Shown piece by piece: positions 50,943 to 61,700 of a stretch of 64,000 nt of DNA. Every line of letters begins with the position of its first letter. The stretch's first letter is position 1. Under the pieces are notes generated by a model that did no database searches, had not been told where the DNA came from, and saw only the letters and a list, made by a program, of their open reading frames with translations. Made by a program: the position numbers and the translations under genes. This stretch comes from Cytophagales bacterium. GTDB taxonomy: Bacteria; Bacteroidota; Bacteroidia; Cytophagales; Spirosomataceae. Where the stretch lies: contig RDXN01000035.1 in assembly GCA_004292855.1 (NCBI GenBank), positions 62,001 through 126,000 of the forward strand, written 5' to 3'.

Positions 50943-53408
50943 TCAATCAACCGCCTTCCCATCGTCATTACTGATCCGTTTTTTGGCGCGGTTGGGCTTG
51001 GCGTTCATACGGCCAAATCGCCAGTTGGCCGTGACACGTACGTTCCGAAACGCATTGTACGAACTGGCATCCGTCACGAACGTGACCGTTCGAAACTGGT
51101 TCGCAATGGTATTGTAGCGGGTCATGAAATTCTCAGCGTTCAGGGTGAACACCACCCGCTGTTTTTTGTATTCCTTCCGAATGGCAACCCCGTAGCCATA
51201 AAATCCGCCCGACTGCCCCTGTAACAGAATCCGCGCCGACTGATACGACCCCTGAAACTGAACACTGTAGTCGTGGGGGAACGAGACATTGCTGTTCAGG
51301 GAGAGTTTGTAGTTCCAGTTTCGGTTCAAAATGCGCAGGGCCTCACTGTTCAAGATGCTGTAGTTCAGGCTGATGTTGCCGTTAAGTTGCCAATTTTTGG
51401 CGGGCCTCCCCGAACTGAACAGGTTGAGTCCGTAAGTCGAATTTTTGGCAATATTCTGGTAGGTACTGTACGAAATGTTGGCCGTATCGACCGTGGTCAC
51501 GCGCTCGATGGCGTTGTTGGTCATACGGCTAAACAGCGTTGCGTTCATCGACAGCCCCTTTTTGGTGTACAGGCTGTAGGTCAGTTCGAGCGAGTGCGCC
51601 CGTTCGGGGTCGAGGAAGGGGTTGCCGAAGGAGAGGTTTTTGGGGTCGTTGGAGTTGATGAACGGGTTCAGAAAAAAGATGTTGGGCCGCTGAATTCGCT
51701 GACTATAACTGAGTCGTACCCGCCGGTTGTTTTTGAACCGCTTCGACAGGGCTATGTTGGGTAATAGAATATGGTATTGATCCTGAAAGGTGGTTTTGTT
51801 CGACACAAAATTCGCGTCGATGTCTGTGAACTCGTAGCGACCACCCAACGTATAGGTCCACCGTTTGGAGGTGCTGATCCGAAAGGACGCATACGATGCC
51901 ACCACCCACTGCTGATAATCGAACTGATTAGATCGGCGTGGGTCATCGACAAAAGCGGTGCTGTCGGAGCGGGCGTTTTGGAGGTTAAAATCGCTTTCTA
52001 CGTTGCGCCGGATGCTTTTTGCCCCCACTTCGAGGGTATTCTTACCTTTTTTGAACGGATGTTCGTAGTCGGTCTGAATCGTCCACTCGGTAGTGCGGTT
52101 GAGGTTGGTGTTCCGTTCGCGGTAGTTGATAAACTCGTTTTGGGGCAGGTTGAACTGATCGAGTGCGTAGCGGCTGTCGTTGTCGCTGCTGTTGAGCTGG
52201 GTCAGAAACGTGAACTCCTGTTCGGGGCGTTTGAAGAGCCGGGTGTAGTTCAGATTCACGTCGTAGTTGGTGTTCTGAGCCGAGTTGTCGCTGTATCGCC
52301 GGAACGGTTGCCGGGGTTGCGAACCCTCGTACCGTGTGTCGCGTATAGACGACCCCGTTCGGCCGCCCACTGAAAAACTCCCGTCCACTCCAAACTGATT
52401 GGTTGAGTCGAGGTCGTAATCCAGATTAAACGATCCATACCCCGATTGATTCACGCTGCGGTTGGTGCTGCTTTGCCGGAGTTCGCTCACCGACTGATTG
52501 GCCAGCAAACTCCGCCGATTCGAGGCCGAGCCGCCATCATTTAGGTTCCGGTTTCCGCCCCCGTAGGCCGTAAGGCCCATTTTGCCCTGTTTCATGTTCA
52601 GGTTGGCCCCAAGGTTGTGCGTCCGGTTACCGGTGGTGCCGGTTATGCCTCCCACAAGCCCCTGCAACTTACTTTTGGTGATAATATTGATCACGCCCGC
52701 CGTTCCTTCGGCATCATATTTGGCGGAGGGAGCCGTGATGACCTCCACAGACTTAATGGCCTCTGCCGGAATCATTTGCAGGGCTTCGGAAATGCTGCGG
52801 GCCATAATACTCGATGGCTTGTTGTTAATCAGCACCTTAATGCTTGAACTACCTTTAAGCTGAATGCTGCCATCGGGATCGACGGTGAGCATTGGCACTT
52901 TCTTCATCACATCGACGGCGGTGCCGCCTGCGTTGGTAGGGTCGTTTCCGGCATTGTACACCACGCGATCTTCTTTGTCTTCGATCAGGTCGCGACGACC
53001 CGTGACGATCACTTCGGAGAGGGTTTGACTGGTGGTTCGAAGCAGGAGCGGGGGCAGGTTGAGGTCGGCGTCGGGCCGATTTGGTAGCAAAGCCTCGGCC
53101 ATTCGGTCTTCGTACCCCATAAACGTAACTCGCAACCGGTAACGTCCCGGAGCTATGTTGTTGAACGAAAACCGCCCTGTAGCATCCGTCAGGTCGCCCG
53201 CGATGGGGGTTTGGCTGGCGATACCGAGCAGGGCGACGGTGGCAAACTCAACGGGTTGACGGCTCACCGAATCAATCACTAAACCGCTAATCTGACTGCT
53301 GTCGGGCGTGGTTGTAGCGTCGGCCCCTGAAGCCATACGGACAGGCGATTGGGCCGACGCTACAACCACGCCCGACAGGAGCAGTAAACACAGTAAATAA
53401 TGGTTCAT
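50943..53408 (-). CDS. TonB-dependent receptor, OMP_b-brl_3 family with carboxypeptidase-regulatory domain
   Basis: An 821-residue outer-membrane protein. Signal peptide MNHYLLCLLLLSGVVVASAQ; a carboxypeptidase-regulatory-like domain at about 38-110 (ISGLVIDSVSRQPVEFATVAL, TDATGRFSFNNIAPGRYRLRVTFMGYE); a plug-like region with DVMKKVPMLTVDPDGSIQLKGSSSIKVLINNKPS and EVITAPSAKYDAEGTAGVINIITK; and a barrel with SQRIQRPNIFFLNPFINSNDPKNLSFGNPFLDPERA typical of the family. It differs from SusC by lacking the SusC plug motifs, and has no SusD partner. Ligand unknown. The DNA of the signal-peptide end and early mature region is a perfect 28-bp inverted repeat. Confidence 0.93.
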   Translation of the reverse strand: MNHYLLCLLLLSGVVVASAQSPVRMASGADATTTPDSSQISGLVIDSVSRQPVEFATVALLGIASQTPIAGDLTDATGRFSFNNIAPGRYRLRVTFMGYEDRMAEALLPNRPDADLNLPPLLLRTTSQTLSEVIVTGRRDLIEDKEDRVVYNAGNDPTNAGGTAVDVMKKVPMLTVDPDGSIQLKGSSSIKVLINNKPSSIMARSISEALQMIPAEAIKSVEVITAPSAKYDAEGTAGVINIITKSKLQGLVGGITGTTGNRTHNLGANLNMKQGKMGLTAYGGGNRNLNDGGSASNRRSLLANQSVSELRQSSTNRSVNQSGYGSFNLDYDLDSTNQFGVDGSFSVGGRTGSSIRDTRYEGSQPRQPFRRYSDNSAQNTNYDVNLNYTRLFKRPEQEFTFLTQLNSSDNDSRYALDQFNLPQNEFINYRERNTNLNRTTEWTIQTDYEHPFKKGKNTLEVGAKSIRRNVESDFNLQNARSDSTAFVDDPRRSNQFDYQQWVVASYASFRISTSKRWTYTLGGRYEFTDIDANFVSNKTTFQDQYHILLPNIALSKRFKNNRRVRLSYSQRIQRPNIFFLNPFINSNDPKNLSFGNPFLDPERAHSLELTYSLYTKKGLSMNATLFSRMTNNAIERVTTVDTANISYSTYQNIAKNSTYGLNLFSSGRPAKNWQLNGNISLNYSILNSEALRILNRNWNYKLSLNSNVSFPHDYSVQFQGSYQSARILLQGQSGGFYGYGVAIRKEYKKQRVVFTLNAENFMTRYNTIANQFRTVTFVTDASSYNAFRNVRVTANWRFGRMNAKPNRAKKRISNDDGKAVD
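53299..53378. repeat. Perfect 28-bp inverted repeat in the signal-peptide coding region
   Basis: Arms 53299-53326 and 53351-53378 are perfect complements around 24 nt. Each contains TTGTAGCGTCGG, which shares TTGTAGCG with the head of the window's REP units. The arms encode residues about 11-20 (SGVVVASAQ region) and 28-37 (GADATTTPDS) of the OMP receptor, with the signal-peptidase site between them. Confidence 0.95.
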
Positions 53409-53600
53409 TCGTTGAGGGGGAATCTACGGTTAAAGAACCATTAATCGTTTTCCTTACTCATTGTAGCCTGCACCCGTTGAAATTGCCTATTTTGGGTGGG
53501 TATATTTATACGAAATAGTGATTTAGCCATTTAAGCGAGATTAAAACTCCCGCATCCCTTTTGGTTAGTTTCTCACGTAAAAAATCTGTTCTGCCTATTT

Positions 53601-56600
53601 ATGAACTTTTACCTTCACGCTCGTTTGCTCAGGCTGACTGCCGTCAGAGCATCGGGTATTTTTCTACTGCTGGGTTTGTCTCCGGGGGGTATTGCCTACG
53701 CCCATAACCCGGATATCCGCCCCACCTATCGCGTTGGGTTGCCGCCAGGCGATCAGCCCTTTGCCGACCGCATTGTGACCGGCACTGTCACCGACGAAAA
53801 AGGCGAAACGCTGCCGGGGGTTACGGTCGTTGTTAAAGGACTTCAACGAGGAGCCACCACCAACACCGAGGGACAATATAAAGTCAGTGTGCCGGATGAC
53901 GTCAATGAGCTGATTTTTAGTTATGTTGGCTACCTCTCGAAAACCGTTCAGATTGGTAACAAAACGGCGGTGAACGTGGTGTTGCAAACCGACGAGAAAT
54001 CGCTGGAAGAAGTGATTGTGGTGGGCTACGGTACGCAAAAGAAAAGCGAACAGACAGCAGCCATCAGCAGCATTGCGGGCGACGAAATCGTGAAAGCCCC
54101 CGTCACCGATGCATCCAACGCGCTCATCGGGCGGGTGTCGGGTTTGTTTGCCCAACAACTTAGCGGCCGCCCAGGCATAAGTGCGTCCACCATCACGATC
54201 CGGGGGCGGGCTTCCACCAACTCGGCGGCTCTGATTATTGTGGATGGCGTTGAACGGCAGAGCTTTGGTGATATTGACCCGAATGAAATTGAGTCGATTT
54301 CGGTGTTGAAAGATGCCTCGTCAACGGCTTTGTTCGGGATCAAAGGAGCCAACGGGGTAATCATCGTGACCACCAAAACGGGTAAAACGGGCAAAGCGCA
54401 GGTGTCGTATTCGGGCAATGTGGGCCGGGTGAACTTTACCCAGGTTCCCGAATTTCTGGATGCTTACCCCAGTGCCATGCTCCATAACGAGGGCGAAGAA
54501 AACCTGATCAAGTACGGGCTGGTGCCGTCTAATTTTCAGAAGGTATTTACGGCGCAGGATCTCCAGACCTACAAAGATGGCACCGGCGACCGCCTGCTTT
54601 ACCCGAACACGAACTGGTTTAAGGCCGTTACACGCCCGTCGTGGGTCAGAACGCAGCACAACCTGAACTTCACGGGCGGCTCCAAAGCCATCAAGTACTT
54701 TGTGTCATTGGGTTATCTGTTTGAAGATGGGGGCTTCAAGGATTTCAGTACGCCGTCGGGCTACAAAACCAACCCGTCGTACACCCGCTACAATTTTCGC
54801 TCGAACCTCGATTTCAACCTGACCCCCAGCACTACGCTCAGTTTGCGGTTGGGCGGGCGACTAGAAAATCGCTATTCGTTTCAGGCCAACGGCGGGCAGG
54901 GCGATTTGCGGCAGCGGTTCGAGACCGGGCCGGAGTACCTGCTGACCCGGATGTATGCCATCCCGGCCTGGATTATTCCGTTCTATCCCGAATATACCAA
55001 TCCGAAAACGCCTGAGGATCAGCTATTAGACAATACCCTGAACCAAATTGAGGACTTTGGCCGGTCGGGCGTCAACACGTTTAATCCGTATGCCGTTATC
55101 AAGCGAAACGGCTATGTCGATTACCGTAATAATGCCATCGAGAGCGTGTTTGTGCTGGACCAGAAGCTGGACCGAATCACAAAAGGACTGAGTTTCAAGG
55201 CCACCTTTGGCTACGATGCCTACATTGCCGGGGTACGCGGGCAAGGCGGGGCCTATGCGGCTTACAACGTAAACCGAACCACCAAAACCCTCGAACTAGC
55301 TCGCGGCTCGTTTGAAGACCCCCTCGGCGGGGTAACGGCCCAGAACTACGGCTACGTGAAAACCAACCTCCAACTGGCCCTGAACTACGCCCGTTCGTTT
55401 GGCAAACATAATGTGTCGAGTGTGGCCGTGGCGCAGCGGGAGTTGCGCGGGGCCGACGGTGTAGCCGCCCCCTTTGCCAACGAGGGCGTGGTGTTGCGGG
55501 CTACGTATAACTACGACAGCCGCTATTTTATTGAAGTGAACGGAGCGTACAACGGCTCCGAAAATTACCCCAAAACAGAGCGATATGGCTTGTTTCCGGC
55601 TGTGTCGGCGGGGTGGACCATCAGCGAGGAGAAGTTTTTGAAGGGTGCCAAGTGGATCGACTACCTCAAAATTCGGGGGTCGTATGGCCTCATTGGCTAC
55701 GGTAACGTAGGGACTGCCGCAGCGAATCGTTTTTTGTATTTAGATGAATATGCCAATGGCGGAGGAACCCCCGGAGTCAGTGCTAACTCATTGATTAATA
55801 ACCGGGTGTTGTTCGGAACGGCCAGCACTAACGTGTCGTATCCGGTGGTGTGGCACAGCCGGTCGGGCAACCCCGACGTAACCTGGGAGAAATCGATTAA
55901 GCGTAATTTTGGGGTAGAGGCCGCTTTCCTGCGGAACCGGATGTCCATAACGGCGGATATTTTCGATGAAAAACGGTACGACATTCTGCTGGCCCGCAAC
56001 AACTCGGCCCTCGTGGTGTTTGGCGAGTCGTTACCACAGAGCAATTTCGGCGAAAATTACAACAGTGGCTTTGAGGTAGAGGCTAGTTTCAAGGATGCCA
56101 AAGGCCATTTTCGGTATGGGATCAGCGGGCAATATACCCACGCCAAAAACCGCGTTGTCAGAACTGACGAACCCATCAACCTGCCTGATAATCAGAAGGC
56201 TACGGGGCAGGCTATCGGGCAGTTTCGGGGTTATAAAGTACTTGGGTTCTACCAGAGTCTGGACGATATTGCCGCCAGCCCAACCAGCCGCGTGAATGGA
56301 GCCGTAATTCCGGGCGACTTCAAATTTGCCGATATCAACGGCGATGGGTTCATCGACGATCAGGACCGTGCCCCCATTGGCTATGCCGACGTTCCCCAAA
56401 ACGTGTTTGGCATCGAGCCGAATTTCGGCTACAAAGGCTTCACGTTGTCGGCTCTCTTTCAAGGTGTTACGAAGGTGAATTCAAACGTGTTCTTCGCGGG
56501 AGGCAATTATTACTCGGAAATGCTGAATCGTTGGACCCCCGAAAACGCCCAGAATGCCACGTGGCCCTCGATCCGGCCACGGACCACCGCAGCACCAAGC

Positions 56601-56879
56601 TACTCCACCAACGATTATCTGCTTCAGGATGCCAGCTACCTGAAACTCCGCAATGTGGAGATCAGCTACGCCGTGCCGGCCACGTTTGCCAAACGACTGA
56701 ATATGGAAACGATTCGGGTGTTCTTGACGGGGCAAAACCTATACACGTGGACCAAATTCGTGGGCCTCGACCCCGAAAACAACCAGGGTAGTGCCGTGCA
56801 AAGTTCTTTCTTTTCCGGCCCCAACAACGCGATCCCGGTTTCTCGGACCTTCAACCTCGGTGCCAACATCCAATTCTGA
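53601..56879 (+). CDS. SusC/RagA family TonB-linked outer membrane protein (first of tandem pairs)
   Basis: A 1092-residue transporter. The N-terminus is longer than usual (signal peptide ending GIAYA, then about 25 residues before the VTGTVTDEKGETLPGVTVVVKG domain). TonB-box-like LEEVIVVGYGTQKKSEQTAAIS; plug with STITIRGRASTN, ALIIVDGVERQS, DPNEIESISVLKDASSTALFG and GVIIVTTKTGK; barrel ending SRTFNLGANIQF. It heads a plus-strand operon SusC-SusD-SusC-SusD. Confidence 0.95.
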   Translation: MNFYLHARLLRLTAVRASGIFLLLGLSPGGIAYAHNPDIRPTYRVGLPPGDQPFADRIVTGTVTDEKGETLPGVTVVVKGLQRGATTNTEGQYKVSVPDDVNELIFSYVGYLSKTVQIGNKTAVNVVLQTDEKSLEEVIVVGYGTQKKSEQTAAISSIAGDEIVKAPVTDASNALIGRVSGLFAQQLSGRPGISASTITIRGRASTNSAALIIVDGVERQSFGDIDPNEIESISVLKDASSTALFGIKGANGVIIVTTKTGKTGKAQVSYSGNVGRVNFTQVPEFLDAYPSAMLHNEGEENLIKYGLVPSNFQKVFTAQDLQTYKDGTGDRLLYPNTNWFKAVTRPSWVRTQHNLNFTGGSKAIKYFVSLGYLFEDGGFKDFSTPSGYKTNPSYTRYNFRSNLDFNLTPSTTLSLRLGGRLENRYSFQANGGQGDLRQRFETGPEYLLTRMYAIPAWIIPFYPEYTNPKTPEDQLLDNTLNQIEDFGRSGVNTFNPYAVIKRNGYVDYRNNAIESVFVLDQKLDRITKGLSFKATFGYDAYIAGVRGQGGAYAAYNVNRTTKTLELARGSFEDPLGGVTAQNYGYVKTNLQLALNYARSFGKHNVSSVAVAQRELRGADGVAAPFANEGVVLRATYNYDSRYFIEVNGAYNGSENYPKTERYGLFPAVSAGWTISEEKFLKGAKWIDYLKIRGSYGLIGYGNVGTAAANRFLYLDEYANGGGTPGVSANSLINNRVLFGTASTNVSYPVVWHSRSGNPDVTWEKSIKRNFGVEAAFLRNRMSITADIFDEKRYDILLARNNSALVVFGESLPQSNFGENYNSGFEVEASFKDAKGHFRYGISGQYTHAKNRVVRTDEPINLPDNQKATGQAIGQFRGYKVLGFYQSLDDIAASPTSRVNGAVIPGDFKFADINGDGFIDDQDRAPIGYADVPQNVFGIEPNFGYKGFTLSALFQGVTKVNSNVFFAGGNYYSEMLNRWTPENAQNATWPSIRPRTTAAPSYSTNDYLLQDASYLKLRNVEISYAVPATFAKRLNMETIRVFLTGQNLYTWTKFVGLDPENNQGSAVQSSFFSGPNNAIPVSRTFNLGANIQF

Positions 56880-56941
56880 AACCGAATATGCGCTCTTTAA
56901 CTCTTTCACTCCGCTTCGGCGGTCCGATTCAGTCTTTGGTG

Positions 56942-58648
56942 ATGAAATATATGAATTATACACTCGTCGTCTGCTTTCTGTTGGGGGCCACTTCCTGCAA
57001 AGAAGACTTCCTGCAACGCGACCCTGGTGTGGCCATCACCCAGGAAAACGTGTTTACCGACCCCGTGCTGGCCACCCGATTTGCCGATAATAGCTACAAT
57101 TTCCTGCTTGATGAGTATGGCCGACTGAGTACGTTGCAGACCCACAAAGGCACAACCGGCCAGTTTACCGACGAGGCTATTTTTGGGGAGACCAGCCCCG
57201 GACACGGTGTCTCAACTATGAATCAGGGGAAGTTTCTGGACAACCTCTCCACCGATGTGTCGGCTGTCTATACCCGTATGTATCAGGGCATTCGCAATGC
57301 TAACGTGATGCTGGCCAACGTGGATAACGTGAAGTGGACAGCCGCCGAAAATGGTCCGCTCATCAAAGCGCAACAGTTGTATCTACGGGCGTTTTTCTAC
57401 TTTGAACTCGTGAAACGCTACGGCGGGGTGATCCTGCTGGAAAAACCCTTAACCCCAACCGACAACTTCGATTTGCCCCGCAACACCTACGACGAAACGG
57501 TGTCGTTTATCCTGAAAGACCTGGCGGCTGCCGAGGCCATTCTGGATAAAGAGACTTGGGGAACGATCTACACGCCCACAACCGACTGGAACGCGGGCAA
57601 TTTGGGCCGGGCCACGGTTGGGTCGGTGCGAGCGTTGCGGTCGCGGTTGTTGCTGATGGATGCAAGCCCGCTGAATAACCCCACGGGCGATGTCGCCAAA
57701 TGGCAACGGGCGGCAGACGCGGCCAAAGCCATTATGTCGATGGGTAAGTTCTCGCTGCACCCCGTTTATGGAACCCTGTTGAACCAGCCAACCTCGCCCG
57801 AATACATCCAGATTAAGGTGCGGGGAGCGCGTTCGGGCAATGGCGGTTTCCTGGGCGACTTTGTGATTCCGCCCTCGTTCGGGGGAGCGCAGGGACAGTT
57901 GAACCCCACCCATAACCACGTTGACCTCTACGAAATGGCCAACGGCAAACCCATCTCGGACCCTACATCGGGCTATAAACCGCAAGACCCCTACACGGGC
58001 CGCGATCCCCGGTTCTACGCCAACGTGATCTATAACGATCAAACCTGGCAGGGCCGAAAAGTAGCGATGTGGATCAATAACGCCACCAATCCTGTCTCGT
58101 TTGGCGTTGATTATCAGCCTGCTGCCACCAGTTATACCCGCACCCGGTATTACCCCAAAAAATTGTGGCCGGAGTCGGTCAGAGGGGGAACGGGGGGGGC
58201 GTCGGCCATCCTGAACTACATCTTTTTCCGGTATGGTGAAGTACTGCTCAACCACGCCGAAGCCTTGAACGAAGCTCAGGGGCCGGTGGCCGACGTGTAC
58301 AGTTCGGTGAATCAGATTCGTAAACGGGCCGGTATGCCCGACCTGCCTGCTGGCCTGACCAAAGCCCAGATGCGCGACCGGATTCACAACGAGCGGGCGG
58401 TAGAACTGGCGTTTGAAGAGCATCGGTGGTGGGATATTTTGCGCTGGAAAAAAGGCGTTGAAATTATTCCCAAAACCATCACGGGCATGGATGTAGAGCG
58501 GCTCACGGCCACCACATTCAAATACACCGTGATCCCGTTGCCCGCCGTGTATCAGCGCGTGTTTGAAGACCACATGCACCGCTACCCCATTCCCCGCAAC
58601 GAAATTTTCAAAAGCAACGGGATATTGAAACAAAATCCGGGCTGGTGA
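56942..58648 (+). CDS. SusD/RagB family outer membrane lipoprotein
   Basis: A 568-residue surface lipoprotein. With ATG 56942 the signal peptide is MKYMNYTLVVCFLLGATSC, a well-sized lipoprotein leader, followed by KEDFLQRDPGVAITQENVF; an upstream in-frame ATG at 56888 would add 18 residues and bury the leader. C-terminal RagB/SusD domain: YGEVLLNHAEALNEAQGPVADVYSSVNQIRKRAGMPDLPAGL, ELAFEEHRWWDILRWKKG, IPRNEIFKSNGILKQNPGW. It is strongly similar to the 61848 product over this domain, including the NEAQGPVADVYSSVN motif. Confidence 0.94.
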   Translation: MKYMNYTLVVCFLLGATSCKEDFLQRDPGVAITQENVFTDPVLATRFADNSYNFLLDEYGRLSTLQTHKGTTGQFTDEAIFGETSPGHGVSTMNQGKFLDNLSTDVSAVYTRMYQGIRNANVMLANVDNVKWTAAENGPLIKAQQLYLRAFFYFELVKRYGGVILLEKPLTPTDNFDLPRNTYDETVSFILKDLAAAEAILDKETWGTIYTPTTDWNAGNLGRATVGSVRALRSRLLLMDASPLNNPTGDVAKWQRAADAAKAIMSMGKFSLHPVYGTLLNQPTSPEYIQIKVRGARSGNGGFLGDFVIPPSFGGAQGQLNPTHNHVDLYEMANGKPISDPTSGYKPQDPYTGRDPRFYANVIYNDQTWQGRKVAMWINNATNPVSFGVDYQPAATSYTRTRYYPKKLWPESVRGGTGGASAILNYIFFRYGEVLLNHAEALNEAQGPVADVYSSVNQIRKRAGMPDLPAGLTKAQMRDRIHNERAVELAFEEHRWWDILRWKKGVEIIPKTITGMDVERLTATTFKYTVIPLPAVYQRVFEDHMHRYPIPRNEIFKSNGILKQNPGW

Positions 58649-58756
58649 AAACAGTGAGCAGCTAACAGCCAACAGTGAGCAGTAAGAAGAAAGGGGATCG
58701 GTTCGCGTTCGGTAAGCCACTCTTTCACTCTTTCGCTCTTTCACTCTTTGATATTG
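58649..58756 (+). other. Spacer between first SusD and second SusC, with short direct repeats
   Basis: 108 bp without an ORF. It contains a near-duplicate of CAGTGAGCAG at the 5' part and CTCTTTCACTCTTTCGCTC runs at the 3' part. Neither resembles a promoter box. No terminator is seen, so read-through from the first pair is likely. Confidence 0.5.
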
Positions 58757-61700
58757 ATGAAACATATCATACCTATTCTCTTCGGGCTACTCGTCCTCGG
58801 CACGGCCGGGGCGTATGCCCAGACAAAAACCGCGACCCCGGTTAGCTTTTCGGGCGTGGTGACCGGCCCCGACGATAAACCGCTGGCGGGTGCGCTGGTG
58901 GCCGTGCAGGAAGCCCGCGTCGAGGCCATGACCGACAACGAGGGGCGATTTAACCTACAGGCAGCTCCCGGCGACGTGCTGGTAATCCGTAAAAACGGTT
59001 ACCTGGGGCAGACCAAAACCGTGAACGATGTAACGAGCTTCAAGGCAACATTAGCCCGCGCCCTCACCGATGCGGGCGACGATGATATTGTCCCGATTCC
59101 ATTCGCAACCCGTAAAAAACGGGAGGTCAACATGGCCATCTCGACCTTCAATACGCGCAACCTGCCACAGGTTCCTGTGGCTTCGGTTAACGCCACGTTT
59201 GCGGGGCGCATTCCGGGTTTGTATGTGCAGCAAACCGGCACGGCTCCCGGCTTAGATGGGGCGTTTTTCCAGACGCGGGGCGTATCGACGTTCGGGCCAA
59301 ACAGCCTGCGAACACTGGTGGACGGGGTGATCCGACCGCTTAACGACATCGACATCAACGAGATCGAGAGCATTACGGTCTTGAAAGATGCGGCTTCGCT
59401 GGCCTGGTATGGCCTTCGCTACGGTAGTGGGGTGATGCTGATTACCACCAAGAAGGGGAGTGCAACCCGCAACAACATTCAGTTCGATGTGCAAACCGGG
59501 GTGCAGTCGCCGGAGAAGATGATTAAACCCCTCAACTCCTACGATTTTGCCTCGCTCTACAACGAAGCATTGGTGAACGATGGGTCGCAACCCATTTACG
59601 ACGCGGCCACGCTGAATGCTTACCAAACTGGTTCGGATGCGTTTCGCTTCCCGAACAACAATTACGTCGACCAGTTTTTCAACAAACAGTCGCCTTCGCA
59701 ACGGTATGTGTTGTCGGCAGACGGGGGCAGCAACAGCGTTCGGTATTTTGCCCTGTTAAGTTATTTCACGCAGGATGGACTGTTCAAAGGGGGCAAAACC
59801 GACGATTACAACGCCAATATCGGCTTCAACCGGTTCAATTTCCGGGGCAACGTCGATTTCGACGTGAACAAGAATCTGACCGTTGGCCTGAACGTGGCCG
59901 GTCGGTCGGAGGGGCAGCGGCAAACGGGCAATTTGGAGGTCGGAACGTTGTTGAACGCGATTTATACCACCCCCCCCAATGCCTTCCCGATTCAGAATCA
60001 GGACGGCTCGTATGGTGGCACCGCCCTGTTCCAGAACAACCCGCTGGGGCTGCTCCGCGAGCGGGGTTACACCAGTTTCGTGACGCGGGTGCTGATGGCG
60101 ACCATCGACGTACGCGAGAAACTGGACTTCTGGGTGCCGGGGCTTTCGGCCAACGTTAATTTCAGCTACGATATTCAGGGTACTTATCTGTCGGGGCTGA
60201 ACCGCGATTTTCAGGTGGTCGATGCATCGGGGACGACGCCCCTGATTTACCGCAACCAATCCCCTCTTGCGTATCGCTCGGCGGCTTTTGGGGCCACCGC
60301 TCAACGCAACGAAGGCTGGGCCGGGCTTGACTATGACCGCCGGTTTGGGGCGCATCAGATCAACGCATCGGTGCGGGCGCAGCGCAACGTGGCCTACACA
60401 CCATCGCAACTCGATTTCCGGGGGCAGGGGCTGGCTTCGCGGCTCGATTACAGCTATAAAGACCGCTACTATCTGGGCATTGTAGCGGGTTATTCGGGTT
60501 CCGAAAACTTCCCTTCGGGTAAGCGATATGGCTTCTTCCCGGCCCTCTCGGCGGGTTGGGTCGTCTCGGACGAAGCGTTTATCCCGTCCAATAAATTCCT
60601 CAGCTATCTGAAACTACGGGCCTCCTACGGGCAGTCGGGTAGCAGCGACATTGGTGGCAGCCGCTTCCCGTTTGAGCAGTTTTTCGCCCGCAACACGGGT
60701 GGGGGAGGCTACACTTTCGGCACGGGTTTCTCGGCCACAACCTCGGCCAACGAGGTGTCCATCGCCAACCCCGACATTACCTGGGAAACCCTTACGTCGC
60801 TCAATGTTGGTGCTGATTTTCACCTGTTTAACCACGCGCTGACGGGTTCGGTCGATTATTTTGTAAACAACCGCACGGGTATCCTAACCCCCTCGGCTAT
60901 TCCGAGCATTCTGGGTAAAACGCTCGTGGTGAATCAGGGCGAAGTGACCAGCAAGGGCGTTGATCTGGCCCTGAACTACGACAAGCAACTAGGTCGGGTC
61001 TCGCTCTCGCTCTACGGCAACGCGACCGTGGCCGACGACCGGGTGGTCTCCGAAAACGGGCAGGCCGGTTTACCCGACTACCAGAGTACGGTGGGCCGCG
61101 TAGTAAACAGCCGGTTGGTGTTTGTGTCGGACGGGATTTTCCAGAACCAGGCCCAGATTGATGCCAGCCCCAAGCAGGTGCTGTCGGGTCGGATGGTGCC
61201 GGGCGACATTAAATACAAGGACATCGGTGGGGTGAACGGCACGCCCGACGGGGTTGTCGATAACCTTGACCGGGTTCGCGTCGATGACCGCGACCGGCCC
61301 AAGTCGTTCTTTGGGTTCGGGACGGTAGTACGCTACGGCGTATTCGATTTATCGGTTCACTTTCAAGGGGTTGGCGGGCGTTTTATCGACACCCAGGGCA
61401 TCATAAACACGGGACCGTCGAACTTCAACCAGGAGAGCCTGAACCGCTGGACACCCGCCACCGCATCCACAGCCATCTACCCGCGTTTGGGTATTTCAGA
61501 CCGCGCCAACAATACCTCGCCCTCCGATTTCTGGCTCGCTTCGGGCGATTATGTCCGGCTCAAAAACGTGGAATTAGGCGCAACACTCCCCCGGAAATTC
61601 CTGTCGAAATACGCCGTAAAAAACACCCGCGTCTACATCGGCGGTTTCAACCTGTTTGCCTTCGATAAACTCAAACTCGACATCGACCCCGAAATTCCGG

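Noticed and set aside
57449-58765. A 438-codon open frame antisense to a SusD gene
   Set aside because: It mirrors the codon structure of the SusD gene on the other strand, is rich in His/Arg/Gly as expected of an antisense frame, and has no domain.
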